Under the pieces are notes generated by a model. It had not been told where the DNA came from. It made no database searches and was given only the letters and a program-made list of their open reading frames with translations. This document shows, in pieces, positions 18,522 through 28,229 of a stretch of 56,317 bases of DNA. The first letter of the stretch is position 1; every line of letters begins with the position of its first letter. Origin of the DNA: Myxacorys chilensis ATA2-1-KO14 (lineage in GTDB: Bacteria > Cyanobacteriota > Cyanobacteriia > Leptolyngbyales > Leptolyngbyaceae). The stretch covers positions 1 through 56,317 of the forward strand of contig JAHHHP010000035.1 of the NCBI GenBank assembly GCA_019359275.1. The letters are read 5' to 3'. A program made the translations under genes and the position numbers.

Positions 18522-19326
18522 ATTCAGTGCCTAAAAGCCGTCTTAACACCCCTCATCCTTTAGGCAAAGCGTTAATTCATAGGGATTACGTATGCTCATC
18601 AAAAATTTGCCTCCAAGTCTCAAGTTTAGAAAGGAGATAATCTTCCGAATTTGAGGATTTTGGAGGGAGAATGCGTAAGTTCTGACTTAGTTATCTCTTC
18701 GCAGAAAAAGTTAACTAAGCTAGGGCTAGAATGCTTCGTGGATGGGAATAACTCTTATTATTGTTGCATTTTAGGTACACAAAACACGCATCAAGAAATG
18801 AATTCCACCATCATTCTCTATTTGTGTGTAGAAATGATTTGTATGTAGAAATGCCGTGTCGCAATTAGCACAAAACGCAACTTCGGAAAGAATGACTTTG
18901 CCACATTCTAAGCGACGGCGAATCGTGAGAAATATCTACCGCACCTCTTGGTGGCGTTTAATCCATAAGAGAGGAAGCAGCAGCTTGAAGAACGCAATAT
19001 GTCTATGTACACTTCATACAGATTTAGTCTATCGGTAGAAAGATAGACTTTTCAATCGCTAGAACAGCAGAATCTAAAGGTTGATACTAATGAGAATTGT
19101 ACAAAACCCAAAAGTGAACGAAATACTTAACGATTTAGCATTTGTGTCAGATCTTTTATGAATAAGTTTGTGCCTTCAGACTACAAGTTGAGAGAATATA
19201 GTAATCACTTCGATATCAGGATTAGAAACAGAACCTACATTGCCAATCACAACATAACAGTCCTCGTCAAGCATGTCTTCAGGTAGGCGAATGAATTACA
19301 TCCGCTGGTCAACCTGAATTTCTAAT
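18522..19326. other. 805-base gap without a supported gene
   Basis: Small open frames (18651-18848, 18856-19038) have no recognisable content. A weak hairpin AGTCTATC...GATAGACT followed by TTTTC lies at 19026-19053 and could be a terminator. Repeated TGTAGAAATG occurs near 18825-18853. It could be a decayed gene or hold a small RNA, but I see no direct evidence. Confidence 0.5.
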
Positions 19327-21051
19327 TCAACTAAACTGCTGAGCGTAAAACCCTGCGTATCGCCCGCCTTCGGCAATCAGTTCCTGATGCGTGCCAGATT
19401 CGACCACCCGGCCTTTTTCTAATACCAAAATCCGATCAACCCGTCGTACCGTTGCCAATCGATGGGCAATAATGAAAACTGTTCGGCTCTCCATAATGCG
19501 TTCTAGGGCTTCTTGTACCAACGCCTCAGACTCAGAATCGAGTGCAGACGTAGCTTCATCGAGAATCAGAATGCGGGGATTGAGCAAGACGGCTCGTGCG
19601 ATCGCCAGTCGTTGCCGTTGTCCGCCTGACAAATTCACGCCGCGCTCACCTACCCAAGTGTTATACCCGTCGGGGAACTGACTAATAAATTGATGAGCAT
19701 TGGCAATCTTCGCGGCTTCCTTCACCACATCTAGGTCGAATTTGGACTGTCCAAACGCGATGTTTTGCGCGATCGTGCCCGTAAACAAGGTCGTTTCTTG
19801 CGGCACAATTCCGATCTGCCGTCGCAAACTTTTGAGCGAAATATCTCGGATGTCGATGCCGTCTACCCGAATTTCTCCTGCTTGCGGATCGTAAAAGCGA
19901 GGAATCAAATTGACGAGCGTGGTTTTTCCGGCTCCAGAAGTTCCAACCAGCGCCACCATTTCTCCCGGAAGCACCCGCAAATTTAAGTCTTGCAGCACAG
20001 GTCTGCCGACTTGATAGGCAAAGCTGACCTGATCGAATTCCACTTTGCCATTGACAGAGGGCAGCGGTAAGGCGTTTGGCTTTTCGACAATCGAGGGCTT
20101 TAAATTGAGCAACTCAAATATTCGATCGACCGAGGCTTCTCCCTGCTTAAACTCGTTGTAGTTATTGGTCACCGTTGCGATCGGCTCAAACAAAATTACT
20201 ACTGCCACGATGTAGCTAATAAAGCCACTTCCGGTTAAGTTGCCTTGAGCGATCTGAATTCCGCCGACCATCAACAGCGACAGCATACTCAACGCTTCTA
20301 GAAAGCCCACCACGGGGTATTGAATCGCTCTGAGCCGCTCGGTTCCATATTTGGCTTGCCAATTACGCCTCGCCGCATGATTAAACCGCTCAATCGAGTA
20401 GTCTTCCGCCGCAAACGCCTGAACGAGCCGAATACCGCTAAACATCTCAATCAGCAGTGCCGACAGATCCGAAACCCGATTTTGGCTCCGGTAAGAGAGC
20501 GATCGCAGTTTCTCACCAAACCAGGCAATCAGAAATGCCATTAGGGGAGCCACAATTAGCGTTGCAAGCGTTAACTGCCAGTTGAGAATCACCATGTAGA
20601 TCAGCATGATCACCAACCGCAGCACGTTTGGCACAAACTGATGAAACACCTTATTGATCACTTCGCCGATGCGATCAACATCCTCCGTCAGTCGATACGC
20701 CAAATCTCCTGTTTGCGCCGTTTCAAAATAGCTCAGACTCAACTGTTGAATATGGGCATACGCCTGTTGCCGCAGTCGCAGCGCAATGGATAACGCCGCC
20801 TTTGCCATTAGCGTATCCTGCCCGTACTGAACCAGCTTTTGGCTCCCCCAAACCAGTGCAGCGAAACCTGCTAGCTGAGCTACGCCACTCACTTTTCCTG
20901 CCGCAATCAACTCAGACATCTGCTGAGCCAGCCATGCCAAAATGGGCCACGTCGCCGTAAAGACCAGAGTACAGGCCATCGCTTGTGCAATGGTTTTCCA
21001 CTGAGGGCGCACGTAGGGAAGAATCTGCCAGTAGCTAGAGCGATGTTTCAA
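19327..21051 (-). CDS. ABC exporter, fused membrane and ATPase domains (MsbA-like)
   Basis: 574 residues. Six-helix membrane domain (about 15-310), then an ATPase with Walker A GTSGAGKTT, Q-loop IVPQETTLF, signature LSGGQRQRLAIARA, Walker B ILILDEATSALD and the switch His in FIIAHRL. A half-transporter that would act as a dimer in the inner membrane, exporting a lipid or hydrophobic compound. It starts at TTG within TTGA, overlapping the stop of the DedA gene, so the two are translationally coupled. Confidence 0.92.
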   Translation of the reverse strand: MKHRSSYWQILPYVRPQWKTIAQAMACTLVFTATWPILAWLAQQMSELIAAGKVSGVAQLAGFAALVWGSQKLVQYGQDTLMAKAALSIALRLRQQAYAHIQQLSLSYFETAQTGDLAYRLTEDVDRIGEVINKVFHQFVPNVLRLVIMLIYMVILNWQLTLATLIVAPLMAFLIAWFGEKLRSLSYRSQNRVSDLSALLIEMFSGIRLVQAFAAEDYSIERFNHAARRNWQAKYGTERLRAIQYPVVGFLEALSMLSLLMVGGIQIAQGNLTGSGFISYIVAVVILFEPIATVTNNYNEFKQGEASVDRIFELLNLKPSIVEKPNALPLPSVNGKVEFDQVSFAYQVGRPVLQDLNLRVLPGEMVALVGTSGAGKTTLVNLIPRFYDPQAGEIRVDGIDIRDISLKSLRRQIGIVPQETTLFTGTIAQNIAFGQSKFDLDVVKEAAKIANAHQFISQFPDGYNTWVGERGVNLSGGQRQRLAIARAVLLNPRILILDEATSALDSESEALVQEALERIMESRTVFIIAHRLATVRRVDRILVLEKGRVVESGTHQELIAEGGRYAGFYAQQFS

Positions 21052-21677
21052 GGTCGGTTAGATTTTCGGTCTTGGTAGATGTGAAAAACAGATGGCAATA
21101 ACGAGACAACAATAATCATTAGGATAATCGGTAAGAGGTACTTGTCGAGTTGCTCGGCGGGCAGAATTTGTCCCAGAAAATAGCCGAGGAGCGTAACGCC
21201 AAACGTCCAGAGCAACCCCCCTACAACGTTGTAGAGCAAGAACGTACGGTAGTGCATGGTGCCAATGCCTGCCACAATTGGCGCAAATGTCCGAATGATC
21301 GGCGTAAATCGTGCCAAGATGACTGCCCGTCCACCATATTTTTCGTAGAACTGTTGAGCCGTGACGAGGTGCTTCTTATGAAACAGCCAAGAGTCTTCTT
21401 CTTTAAAGAGTCGTCGTCCAAAGCGGCTACCTGTGGCGTACCCCACGTTATCGCCAAGTACAGCACAGACAAAGCTGCCAAACATCAGTAGGTTGAGGTC
21501 AAGTTTTCCCAGCGATGCCAAGAAGCCAGCAATAAACAGCAGGCTGTCTCCCGGCAAGAAAAATCCTATCAGCAACCCAGACTCTGCAAAGATAATCCCC
21601 CAGATGACCAACAAACCACCCCAAAACCCCAAGTGTTCGATCGTTTGCTGTAGGTGTGGTACATCAAAGAAGTTCAT
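21048..21677 (-). CDS. DedA-family membrane protein
   Basis: 209 residues. The VTT/DedA signature is seen in GFFLPGDSLLFIAGFLA (about 37-53) and RFTPIIRTFAPIVAGIGTMHYR (about 122-143), with three to four more hydrophobic helices and a cytosolic C-terminus. Family members move phospholipids (undecaprenyl phosphate or others) across the inner membrane. It has a good GAGGAAAGC ribosome site and is coupled to the downstream ABC exporter, suggesting a shared envelope-lipid function (inference). Confidence 0.9.
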   Translation of the reverse strand: MNFFDVPHLQQTIEHLGFWGGLLVIWGIIFAESGLLIGFFLPGDSLLFIAGFLASLGKLDLNLLMFGSFVCAVLGDNVGYATGSRFGRRLFKEEDSWLFHKKHLVTAQQFYEKYGGRAVILARFTPIIRTFAPIVAGIGTMHYRTFLLYNVVGGLLWTFGVTLLGYFLGQILPAEQLDKYLLPIILMIIVVSLLPSVFHIYQDRKSNRP

Positions 21678-21955
21678 GCTTTCCTCATCTCAAATTTTAT
21701 GACGGGCGATGTCGTTGCTTTGTGCCACAACGCAAATTCCTCCCTTACAAACTACGAATTCTAACCTCCTCTTCAGGACACCATGACTCATTCATGACCC
21801 ATCCATGACTCATTGTGATGGACTTCGCCTCAATCCGTTCTTTCAAAATATCAGCAGTGTCTCACGAAACCGCAGAACTTCTACTAAAGTCAAGGTTTCT
21901 CTAAACTCAAGATTCTTTCAGCTTAGATTTTCTGTAATCAGTTTTCTCTCGTTAA

Positions 21956-22028
<73 letters not shown>

Positions 22029-22388
22029 AAGGGGAAATGTATTTCAATATGATAGACGGCTGTGGGGGAATTGGGAACCAGGGTAGACCGAACACCAATG
22101 ACAGAACCCCCTTTGAGAAGAATTTTTAGGGTGAAAATAGAAAACTTAATATCTCTCAATCTATAAGTCTCAATCTACAAGATGGCTTGGATTTTATAAG
22201 GCGTATGTAAATCGAGCGCTAGAAAAAGGGAATTCAAAGGTGTGAGACATTTGTTCTGAAACATGAGTGCAATGACACGCTGCTGACAATGACTGAATTG
22301 CCGCGTCAATTCTAACGATCGCAGGCATAATGGCAACTGTTTACGGGGATCGTGTCTCGCAATCCCATACCCCTCCTCTAGCTGTTTT
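22029..22388. other. Intergenic, no supported gene
   Basis: Between the tRNA gene and the next CDS. A minus-strand open frame (22175-22429) overlaps the start of the 22389 gene and has no recognisable content. Confidence 0.55.
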
Positions 22389-23063
22389 ATGTTCATCCTG
22401 AAACGGCAGGATGTTGAAATCACCAGCATTCAACATCCTAAACGTGATCAAAAAGTTCCGATTCTGTCCTATCAGGGGCAGACCTTTCGACTTATCAGCG
22501 TGTTCCAAGCCAACCAAGAGGAAGAGGCAAGGGCATTTTGGCGTGAGCTAACCGATAACCAAGGGAAAGCCTGCGTTTTATTAGAAGAACCAGAACGCTA
22601 TAGTGTTTGGGGCAAAATTCGCCTCGATCAGTTGGGTAACGAAGCAGCTCCTAGCGGTGTTGTTGGAGGGGTGCCACCCACCGTATTTACTCAAGCCTGT
22701 CTGCTGATGCTGCAAGCGGTGTATATCGATATCGAAGATTTTATGGGCACCAAGCAAGCGGCAACCTTTCAGAAAGAAATGGCAGATGTCTTCTCGAAAG
22801 GGCGATTTCCTGAAGCAGAGACTCCAGAGGCAATCAAACATCTGCTGACGGTTGACCCGCTCAACAGTCAGCGAACTCCTGTTTGGCAAGATAAGCATTT
22901 GAGTGTGCTGCTGCAAGAGCTACATCGTCTCAGCAAATCCTATTTTGGGAAGTCTCCTTTTGTATCCCGCATTTTAGAAGCTCTGCAAGATTTATCACCG
23001 AGCGATCGCACTCAGTTTGTAAATTGGATGCACCAATTACCCGTCGGTAAGCTATGGCAGTAG
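22389..23063 (+). CDS. Conserved cyanobacterial protein (Npun_F0813-like)
   Basis: 224 residues. The N-terminus (LKRQDVEI.SIQHPKRDQ.VPIL.YQGQTFRLI..F) and LLEEPERYSVWGKIRLDQL match my memory of a cyanobacteria-only family named after Nostoc Npun_F0813. Function unknown. It appears soluble, with no metal or nucleotide motif visible. It is followed by a membrane protein gene on the same strand after about 80 bases. Confidence 0.78.
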   Translation: MFILKRQDVEITSIQHPKRDQKVPILSYQGQTFRLISVFQANQEEEARAFWRELTDNQGKACVLLEEPERYSVWGKIRLDQLGNEAAPSGVVGGVPPTVFTQACLLMLQAVYIDIEDFMGTKQAATFQKEMADVFSKGRFPEAETPEAIKHLLTVDPLNSQRTPVWQDKHLSVLLQELHRLSKSYFGKSPFVSRILEALQDLSPSDRTQFVNWMHQLPVGKLWQ

Positions 23064-23143
23064 TGACAAATATTTAAGGTATAGCTGTTTTTACGCTAGG
23101 ACTCACCCAAACCCATTCCCCTTGTTCTATTGAAAATCAACGT

Positions 23144-24250
23144 ATGAGTAGTTCACTAGGAAAATCTGCGACCAAATCTGCATCGGTGCAAACGATTGTG
23201 TTTGCAGAAATCATTTGGGCGGTCTTAGCCCTGCTATTTTTTCTGTTGTTTAGTGTTGCTGATCCTGGCAAAGACCGCGAAAGCTGGTACCTCTTGGGAA
23301 CCGCCGTGTTTGAAATTGCGGCGTTTGCCTCAGCCGCTATCTTATGTTTTAGAAATTGGCTGAGTCCACAAATTGTGAGTGGTCGTCGAGTTTGGCTGGG
23401 TATTGGGTTAGGAATGCTGTTCTATGTGCTTGGCAGCATTTTGTTTACCGTGTGGGAAGTCGGATTCAACCAAGAACCTGATGTCTCTCCGGGCGATTTC
23501 TTTTATATTCTCACTTACCTTTGTCTGGGTTGGGGAATGATCATGGCATTCGCCGATCGTCGCCTCAATTTGGAACTGTGGCAATGGGGTATTGTTGCTG
23601 GGATTGCCGCCGTGAATATCGCGCTGGCAACTTCGATTACGATCGCGGGCAATGCTCAGAATGCTCCTCAAGCCGATCTATTTGGCATCGCTCCAGTTTC
23701 GGCACAAACGGCTCCGGTGAAGCCTCAAAAGCCTGTTATGATGTCACCAAAACCTAGCACTCTAGCCTCTCCGAGAGTATCCGTCACGCCTAGCTCAAGT
23801 TCTGCGCCGCAAGTCAGCCCGCTGCCGAGTCCGTCTGGTGTGGTAGCTCCAAAGATTTCTTCTAAAGCAGAGGAGCTTAAACAACCTGTACCAGAATGGG
23901 TGAGCGCGATCGAGGACGGACTCAAACCTCTGAAAGCCTTTGTCAATTACTTCTACGTTATTGCCGATGTGTTTATCATTATTATTGCAACGACGTTGTT
24001 GCTTGCTTTCTGGGGCGGGCGATTCTCGCAGTCGTGGCGAATGATTGCGGCGGCAGCGTTCTCGCTTTACATCGCCGATATGTGGCTGAAGTACGCGACC
24101 AGTCCCCTGTTTCCGGGCTATCCTGACTATCAAAGTGGCGGATTGCTAGAAGTATTTTGGGTGTTTAGTGCTGTTTTGTTTGGCATTGGTGCAGCGCTTG
24201 AGTATGACCTCAGCCGATCGCGTCGGACGGGAGGACGGCGAAGAGCTTGA
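23144..24250 (+). CDS. Multi-pass membrane protein with Pro/Ser-rich loop
   Basis: 368 residues, not recognised. About five hydrophobic helices (20-40, 50-68, 83-103, 117-135, 148-166) are followed by a long Pro/Ser-rich, low-complexity segment (about 180-245), then about three more helices (268-288, 298-312, 333-352) and a basic C-terminal tail (RSRRTGGRRRA). The first half resembles sensory-type membrane domains of cyanobacterial signalling proteins but no output domain follows. Role unknown. Confidence 0.75.
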   Translation: MSSSLGKSATKSASVQTIVFAEIIWAVLALLFFLLFSVADPGKDRESWYLLGTAVFEIAAFASAAILCFRNWLSPQIVSGRRVWLGIGLGMLFYVLGSILFTVWEVGFNQEPDVSPGDFFYILTYLCLGWGMIMAFADRRLNLELWQWGIVAGIAAVNIALATSITIAGNAQNAPQADLFGIAPVSAQTAPVKPQKPVMMSPKPSTLASPRVSVTPSSSSAPQVSPLPSPSGVVAPKISSKAEELKQPVPEWVSAIEDGLKPLKAFVNYFYVIADVFIIIIATTLLLAFWGGRFSQSWRMIAAAAFSLYIADMWLKYATSPLFPGYPDYQSGGLLEVFWVFSAVLFGIGAALEYDLSRSRRTGGRRRA

Positions 24251-24523
24251 CGTCATCAGGAAAATTCTACGGCGGCGATTCAACTTTTCGGCATTCCTAC
24301 AATTGGGGATGCCTTTGTCGTGGTAGGCGATTTTTGATCAGATCAAGGCTTTTTCCGGCAGATAAGTACTCGGTGAAAATTTGCTGCGGCAGTGTCAACT
24401 GATCGATCTAAAGTCCCTCGCAGCTTGTCTCTAGCGATCGTAAAGTTCAGCCTTAAGCTTCTAGCGGCATAGCTCGATCGAGGCTTACCTTAAGGGCGTA
24501 CCTTTTGGTCGTTATAATTAAAC

Positions 24524-25141
24524 ATGGCAACTAGCAAAGGCTTCTCTATGTTTGGTCGCCGCGCTGCCCCGCGAAGCATTCTTCCAACGGCTCCCCTCCC
24601 CGATCCAATTGGTGAAACCATCCAGACCATTATTGCGCTGCAAACCAAAGCAGAACGAGATGTTGCCCCTCATCAACGTAGAGTTGAACTCATCACTGGA
24701 TTTTTTGGGCGTCCTGCTTTTTTATACGGGCTGATGGCTGCGATCGCGCTTTGGCTGCTTCCCAATCTTTTGCCTGCTGCATGGGGCATTCCTCACTTTG
24801 ATCCCCCACCGTTTGAGGGACTCGACAAAACTATTAGCATCGTCTCGCTGCTAATGACGGCTGGCGTGTTAGTGCGGCAAAGTCGGCAGGAGTATTTGGC
24901 TGAACAACGCGCTCAGCTCAGCTTACAACTGAACCTTTTATCCGAGCAGAAGATTGCAAAAGTGATTGCCTTAGTAGAGGAACTCCGGCAAGATTTACCG
25001 GAGGTCAGCGATCGCTACGATCCGGAGGCAGAGGTGATGCAACAAGCGGTTGATCCACAGACGGTGGTTGAAACGCTAGAAGAAACGCTGACCGTGGAAT
25101 TAGCGCGGTTGCAAAACGAATCTAAGCAAGCTGAATCATAA
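24524..25141 (+). CDS. DUF1003 membrane protein
   Basis: 205 residues. Two membrane segments (about 68-88 and 103-122) are separated by HFDPPPFEGLDKTISIVSLL, and the second is followed by RQSRQEYLAEQRAQL, the hallmark of DUF1003. Helical cytosolic C-terminus. Function unknown. A TATAAT hexamer lies at 24513-24518, only five bases before the chosen ATG, so the message may be nearly leaderless or translation may begin at the ATG at 24548. Confidence 0.8.
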   Translation: MATSKGFSMFGRRAAPRSILPTAPLPDPIGETIQTIIALQTKAERDVAPHQRRVELITGFFGRPAFLYGLMAAIALWLLPNLLPAAWGIPHFDPPPFEGLDKTISIVSLLMTAGVLVRQSRQEYLAEQRAQLSLQLNLLSEQKIAKVIALVEELRQDLPEVSDRYDPEAEVMQQAVDPQTVVETLEETLTVELARLQNESKQAES

Positions 25142-25217
25142 CGCTGAGTGCGATTCTTGCGGAGCTGTGCCTTACGGTAATTGCACTGGCGCAAACATTT
25201 TGAGAAATCCCAGCATT

Positions 25218-26912
25218 TTAGGAACGACGGAACAGAGAAGAAATTGTAGACTGCGCTGATTCTTTAGCATCGCGCAACTTCTGTGTGACGGGTTCTTGAG
25301 TGTGCAGAAAGACACGTGCGCAGTTGCGTCCCGGCATCCCTGAAATTGACCCGCCCGGATGGGTTCCAGCCCCTGTCAGAAACAGCCCCTCGATCGGCGT
25401 TTTGTAGTTGGCGATTTCCGGTAGAGGACGGAAAAAGATCATTTGATCTAAAGTCATATCAATGTGATAGTAGTTGCCATTGACTGCCCCTAGTCGCTCT
25501 CCCAATTCTGCCGGGCTCTCTACCCGCCGCGCGATCGTTGCCCGCTTAACATTTGGCGCATACTGAGCCAGTTTGTCAATGCAACGATCGGCAACCTGAT
25601 TCTTGATCTCGTCTGTCCACCCTGTCCCATGTTTGCCTGTCCCTTCCAATCCAGCAATTTTGTAGGGCGCAAAGAACTCAATCCAAACTGTATGTTTACC
25701 GTCTGGAGCCATTGAGGGATCAAGCATGGTTGGTTGTACAACATACATGGATGGATCGGCGTCTGGGATGATGCCTTGACTCGGATCAGCGTGCGATTTC
25801 TCTACGTGCCGCACCGAATCTGCAATTAGCACTGAACCAATTAAGTATTCATCGCGATGATTGTATTGCTCAAATTTCAGTGGCTCTGACATCGCCAAGT
25901 CAATTTTGAGAATCGTTTCATTGTTGTTGACAATCCGTCGCTCCAGATGCTCACGCAATGTCGGATCGGCAGCATCGACCTCGGCGGGGTTCAGTAGGTG
26001 CAAGAACACGCGCTGAGCATCGATATTTGAGATTACGCCTTTGGTCGCTCGGTACTCCTTACCATTAGCGGTACGGACACCCACCGCACGACCATCATCG
26101 ACCAGCACTTGTTTCACCTGCTGATCGGTTAAGATCACGCCGCCTAATGTCTTGACCAGATTAAGCAATGCCTGCACCAGTGCCCCTGTGCCCCCTTTGG
26201 GTCTTGCCATACCAGGATTGTGCCGCATGGCCATCATAATCATGCCGATACCTAGCATTTTTTGAGAGGGTGGCGCACCCAGTTCGGCTGCCAGTCGTGC
26301 CAGCGGAGCTTTGAGAAATTCTGAATCAAACCACTCGTTGACGACATCTTCTGCACTGTTGAGCATGGTGCGAATCAGATCCAGGGTCTTGATGGGCGAC
26401 CCCATCACAGAAACCAGATCTCGAATTTTCTTGAGGTCATAGTTGCCCGCAATGTCAATGATTGATTTAGGCGGGGCATTGAACATGGGGGTCATCGCGT
26501 TCAGCACCTGCTGCCAATACTGAGTGAACTGGGCATAGCGCTCTGCGTCGCGGGAGCTGTAGCGGGCAATCTCGGCACAAGTTTTTTCAACCGAGCGATG
26601 TCCTAGAAAATACTTTCCATCAGGATGGGGACAGAAAACGACAGGATCGCAGAACAAATACTCTAGCCCGTACTTAGTCAGTTCTAATTCCTCGATGACT
26701 GGGCCTAGATGAATGAATTCATGATCAATGGCGCAAAGATTAAACTTAAACCCAGGTGCGTCTTCGGGTAGCGCCTCTTCCGTGGTTGCGGCTCCCCCTG
26801 GAACGGATCGCTTCTCTAAAAGCAACACGCGATAGCCCGCCTTGAGTAAGTAAGCTGCACAAACTAATCCATTGTGCCCTGCGCCAATAATCACCACATC
26901 ATAGGTTTCCAT
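25218..26912 (-). CDS. crtO: Beta-carotene ketolase, CrtO type
   Basis: 564 residues, an FAD-dependent phytoene-desaturase-like oxidoreductase. Rossmann motif VVIIGAGHNGLVCAAYLL at about 6-23; CrtO-type features are CAIDHEFIHLGPVI, PLARLAAELGAPPSQK, ARPKGGTGAL, and the C-terminal FLTGAGTHPGGSISGMPGRNCARVF. CrtO adds a 4-keto group to beta-carotene, giving echinenone (and in some species canthaxanthin), the pigment of OCP-type proteins. The sequence follows Synechocystis CrtO closely as I recall it, more than generic desaturases. Monocistronic. Confidence 0.9.
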   Translation of the reverse strand: METYDVVIIGAGHNGLVCAAYLLKAGYRVLLLEKRSVPGGAATTEEALPEDAPGFKFNLCAIDHEFIHLGPVIEELELTKYGLEYLFCDPVVFCPHPDGKYFLGHRSVEKTCAEIARYSSRDAERYAQFTQYWQQVLNAMTPMFNAPPKSIIDIAGNYDLKKIRDLVSVMGSPIKTLDLIRTMLNSAEDVVNEWFDSEFLKAPLARLAAELGAPPSQKMLGIGMIMMAMRHNPGMARPKGGTGALVQALLNLVKTLGGVILTDQQVKQVLVDDGRAVGVRTANGKEYRATKGVISNIDAQRVFLHLLNPAEVDAADPTLREHLERRIVNNNETILKIDLAMSEPLKFEQYNHRDEYLIGSVLIADSVRHVEKSHADPSQGIIPDADPSMYVVQPTMLDPSMAPDGKHTVWIEFFAPYKIAGLEGTGKHGTGWTDEIKNQVADRCIDKLAQYAPNVKRATIARRVESPAELGERLGAVNGNYYHIDMTLDQMIFFRPLPEIANYKTPIEGLFLTGAGTHPGGSISGMPGRNCARVFLHTQEPVTQKLRDAKESAQSTISSLFRRS

Positions 26913-27007
26913 GAAAGCCGCCCTAGAACGAATAGAATTTCAGATTGAAGCAAAATCAATAAATTATCTTCTCGCTATGGATAGAAACAGGGTAGGGGCA
27001 GCAGTTC

Positions 27008-28048
27008 TTACAGTGACTCGCTCAGTTCAGCTAAGAGGGTTTCTAGGGCGGTTTTGATGGCGATCGCATCTGTCGTTGTCGTGCCAAATTGCCGCACAAC
27101 AATACTTGCTGCCAAGTTACCCAACACTGCCGCTTCCCACACTGTCGCTCCTGCGCTTAACCCTAATGTCAGCGCCGCTACCACGGTGTCCCCAGCTCCC
27201 GTAACATCAAACACCTTAGTGCGATTAAACGCGGGGATATGCTGCTGCGCTCCCTTTTGGTCGAACAGCGTCATGCCCTGTTCGCCGCGCGTGATTAGAA
27301 GGTGTTCTGCTTGAGTGAGTCGCAGCAGATCGCGCCCTGCCTGAGATAGCGTTTGAGCATCCGTAATCGAATAGCCCACCGCAAGTTCTGCCTCTGGTAA
27401 ATTGGGGGTGAAGATAAACGCTTTCTGATATTGAGGCATCTGTTTTTGAGAATCAATGATCGTGCGAGAATGCTTCAGTGTTGCCTCGATCACGGGTTTA
27501 GTTAGCGTTCCGTCGCCGTAATCTGAGCAGACGATCGCATCTACAGCATGAATCTGTTCAAAAATGTATTGGGCTAACTGTTGCTGAAGCTCTGGGCTTG
27601 GCAGCGCATCGGATTTGCGATCGACTCTAACAATTTGTTGAGTCACAGATTGCCTTGCATGACCCGAAATTCGAGTTTTCGTTACCGTTGGACGATCCGG
27701 ATCAAGAAAAATTCCGTCTGTATTCACACCGACGGTTTCAAGCAGTTGCTGTAGTGCTTGCCCTTGTAAATCTTTTCCCAGTAATCCAACGGCTTTTACG
27801 GTTGCTCCTAACTTTGCAAAGTTGTAGATCGAATTTGCTCCGCCGCCGGGAACTTGTTGCGTTTCTTCATGACGCAAGATTAGAACTGGAGCCTCGCGCG
27901 AGACTCGTTCGACCCGTCCCGTGAGAAATTCATCTAGCGTTAAGTCACCCACTACTAAGATGGTGGCTTGAGCGAAGTGATCAAGATAAGTGAATAAGCG
28001 ATCGCGGCTCTGACGCAACCGATCAGTAAATGAAGGATCGAAAGACAT
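27008..28048 (-). CDS. PfkB-family sugar kinase, HldE/RfaE kinase-domain type
   Basis: 346 residues. The pattern ILVVGDLTLDEFLTGRVERVSREAPV, the GGGANSIYN loop and DVTGAGDTVVAALTL (catalytic Asp and anion hole) match the kinase half of HldE/RfaE, which phosphorylates heptose 7-phosphate in LPS core synthesis. The adenylyltransferase half is absent. Cyanobacteria often lack heptose in LPS, so the true sugar is uncertain. Cytosolic. Confidence 0.83.
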   Translation of the reverse strand: MSFDPSFTDRLRQSRDRLFTYLDHFAQATILVVGDLTLDEFLTGRVERVSREAPVLILRHEETQQVPGGGANSIYNFAKLGATVKAVGLLGKDLQGQALQQLLETVGVNTDGIFLDPDRPTVTKTRISGHARQSVTQQIVRVDRKSDALPSPELQQQLAQYIFEQIHAVDAIVCSDYGDGTLTKPVIEATLKHSRTIIDSQKQMPQYQKAFIFTPNLPEAELAVGYSITDAQTLSQAGRDLLRLTQAEHLLITRGEQGMTLFDQKGAQQHIPAFNRTKVFDVTGAGDTVVAALTLGLSAGATVWEAAVLGNLAASIVVRQFGTTTTDAIAIKTALETLLAELSESL

Positions 28049-28229
28049 GGTGGGTTAAGTTGCCAGGAACCGACAGAAATTAGATTTGTCGTCAAATAAA
28101 ACAAGTAAATAGTCGTTTATCTTTCGTTTCCCGACAAGTCTCTATAATTATGTCGTATTGCAATTAGCCTTGCGAAGCTCGTAGGCTCGTTTAAAGTATT
28201 GGGCAATTATGGGGCGATTGCCAACGTTG

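Noticed and set aside
18651..19038. Two small open frames in the 805-base gap
   Set aside because: No homology by eye, weak or absent ribosome sites, and odd composition; left as intergenic.
22175..22429. Minus-strand open frame next to the tRNA
   Set aside because: It overlaps the start of a better supported conserved gene and has no recognisable motif.
25218..26912. Generic phytoene desaturase or CrtI
   Set aside because: Internal motifs (PLARLAAELGAPPSQK; GTHPGGSISGMPGRN) fit CrtO ketolases better.
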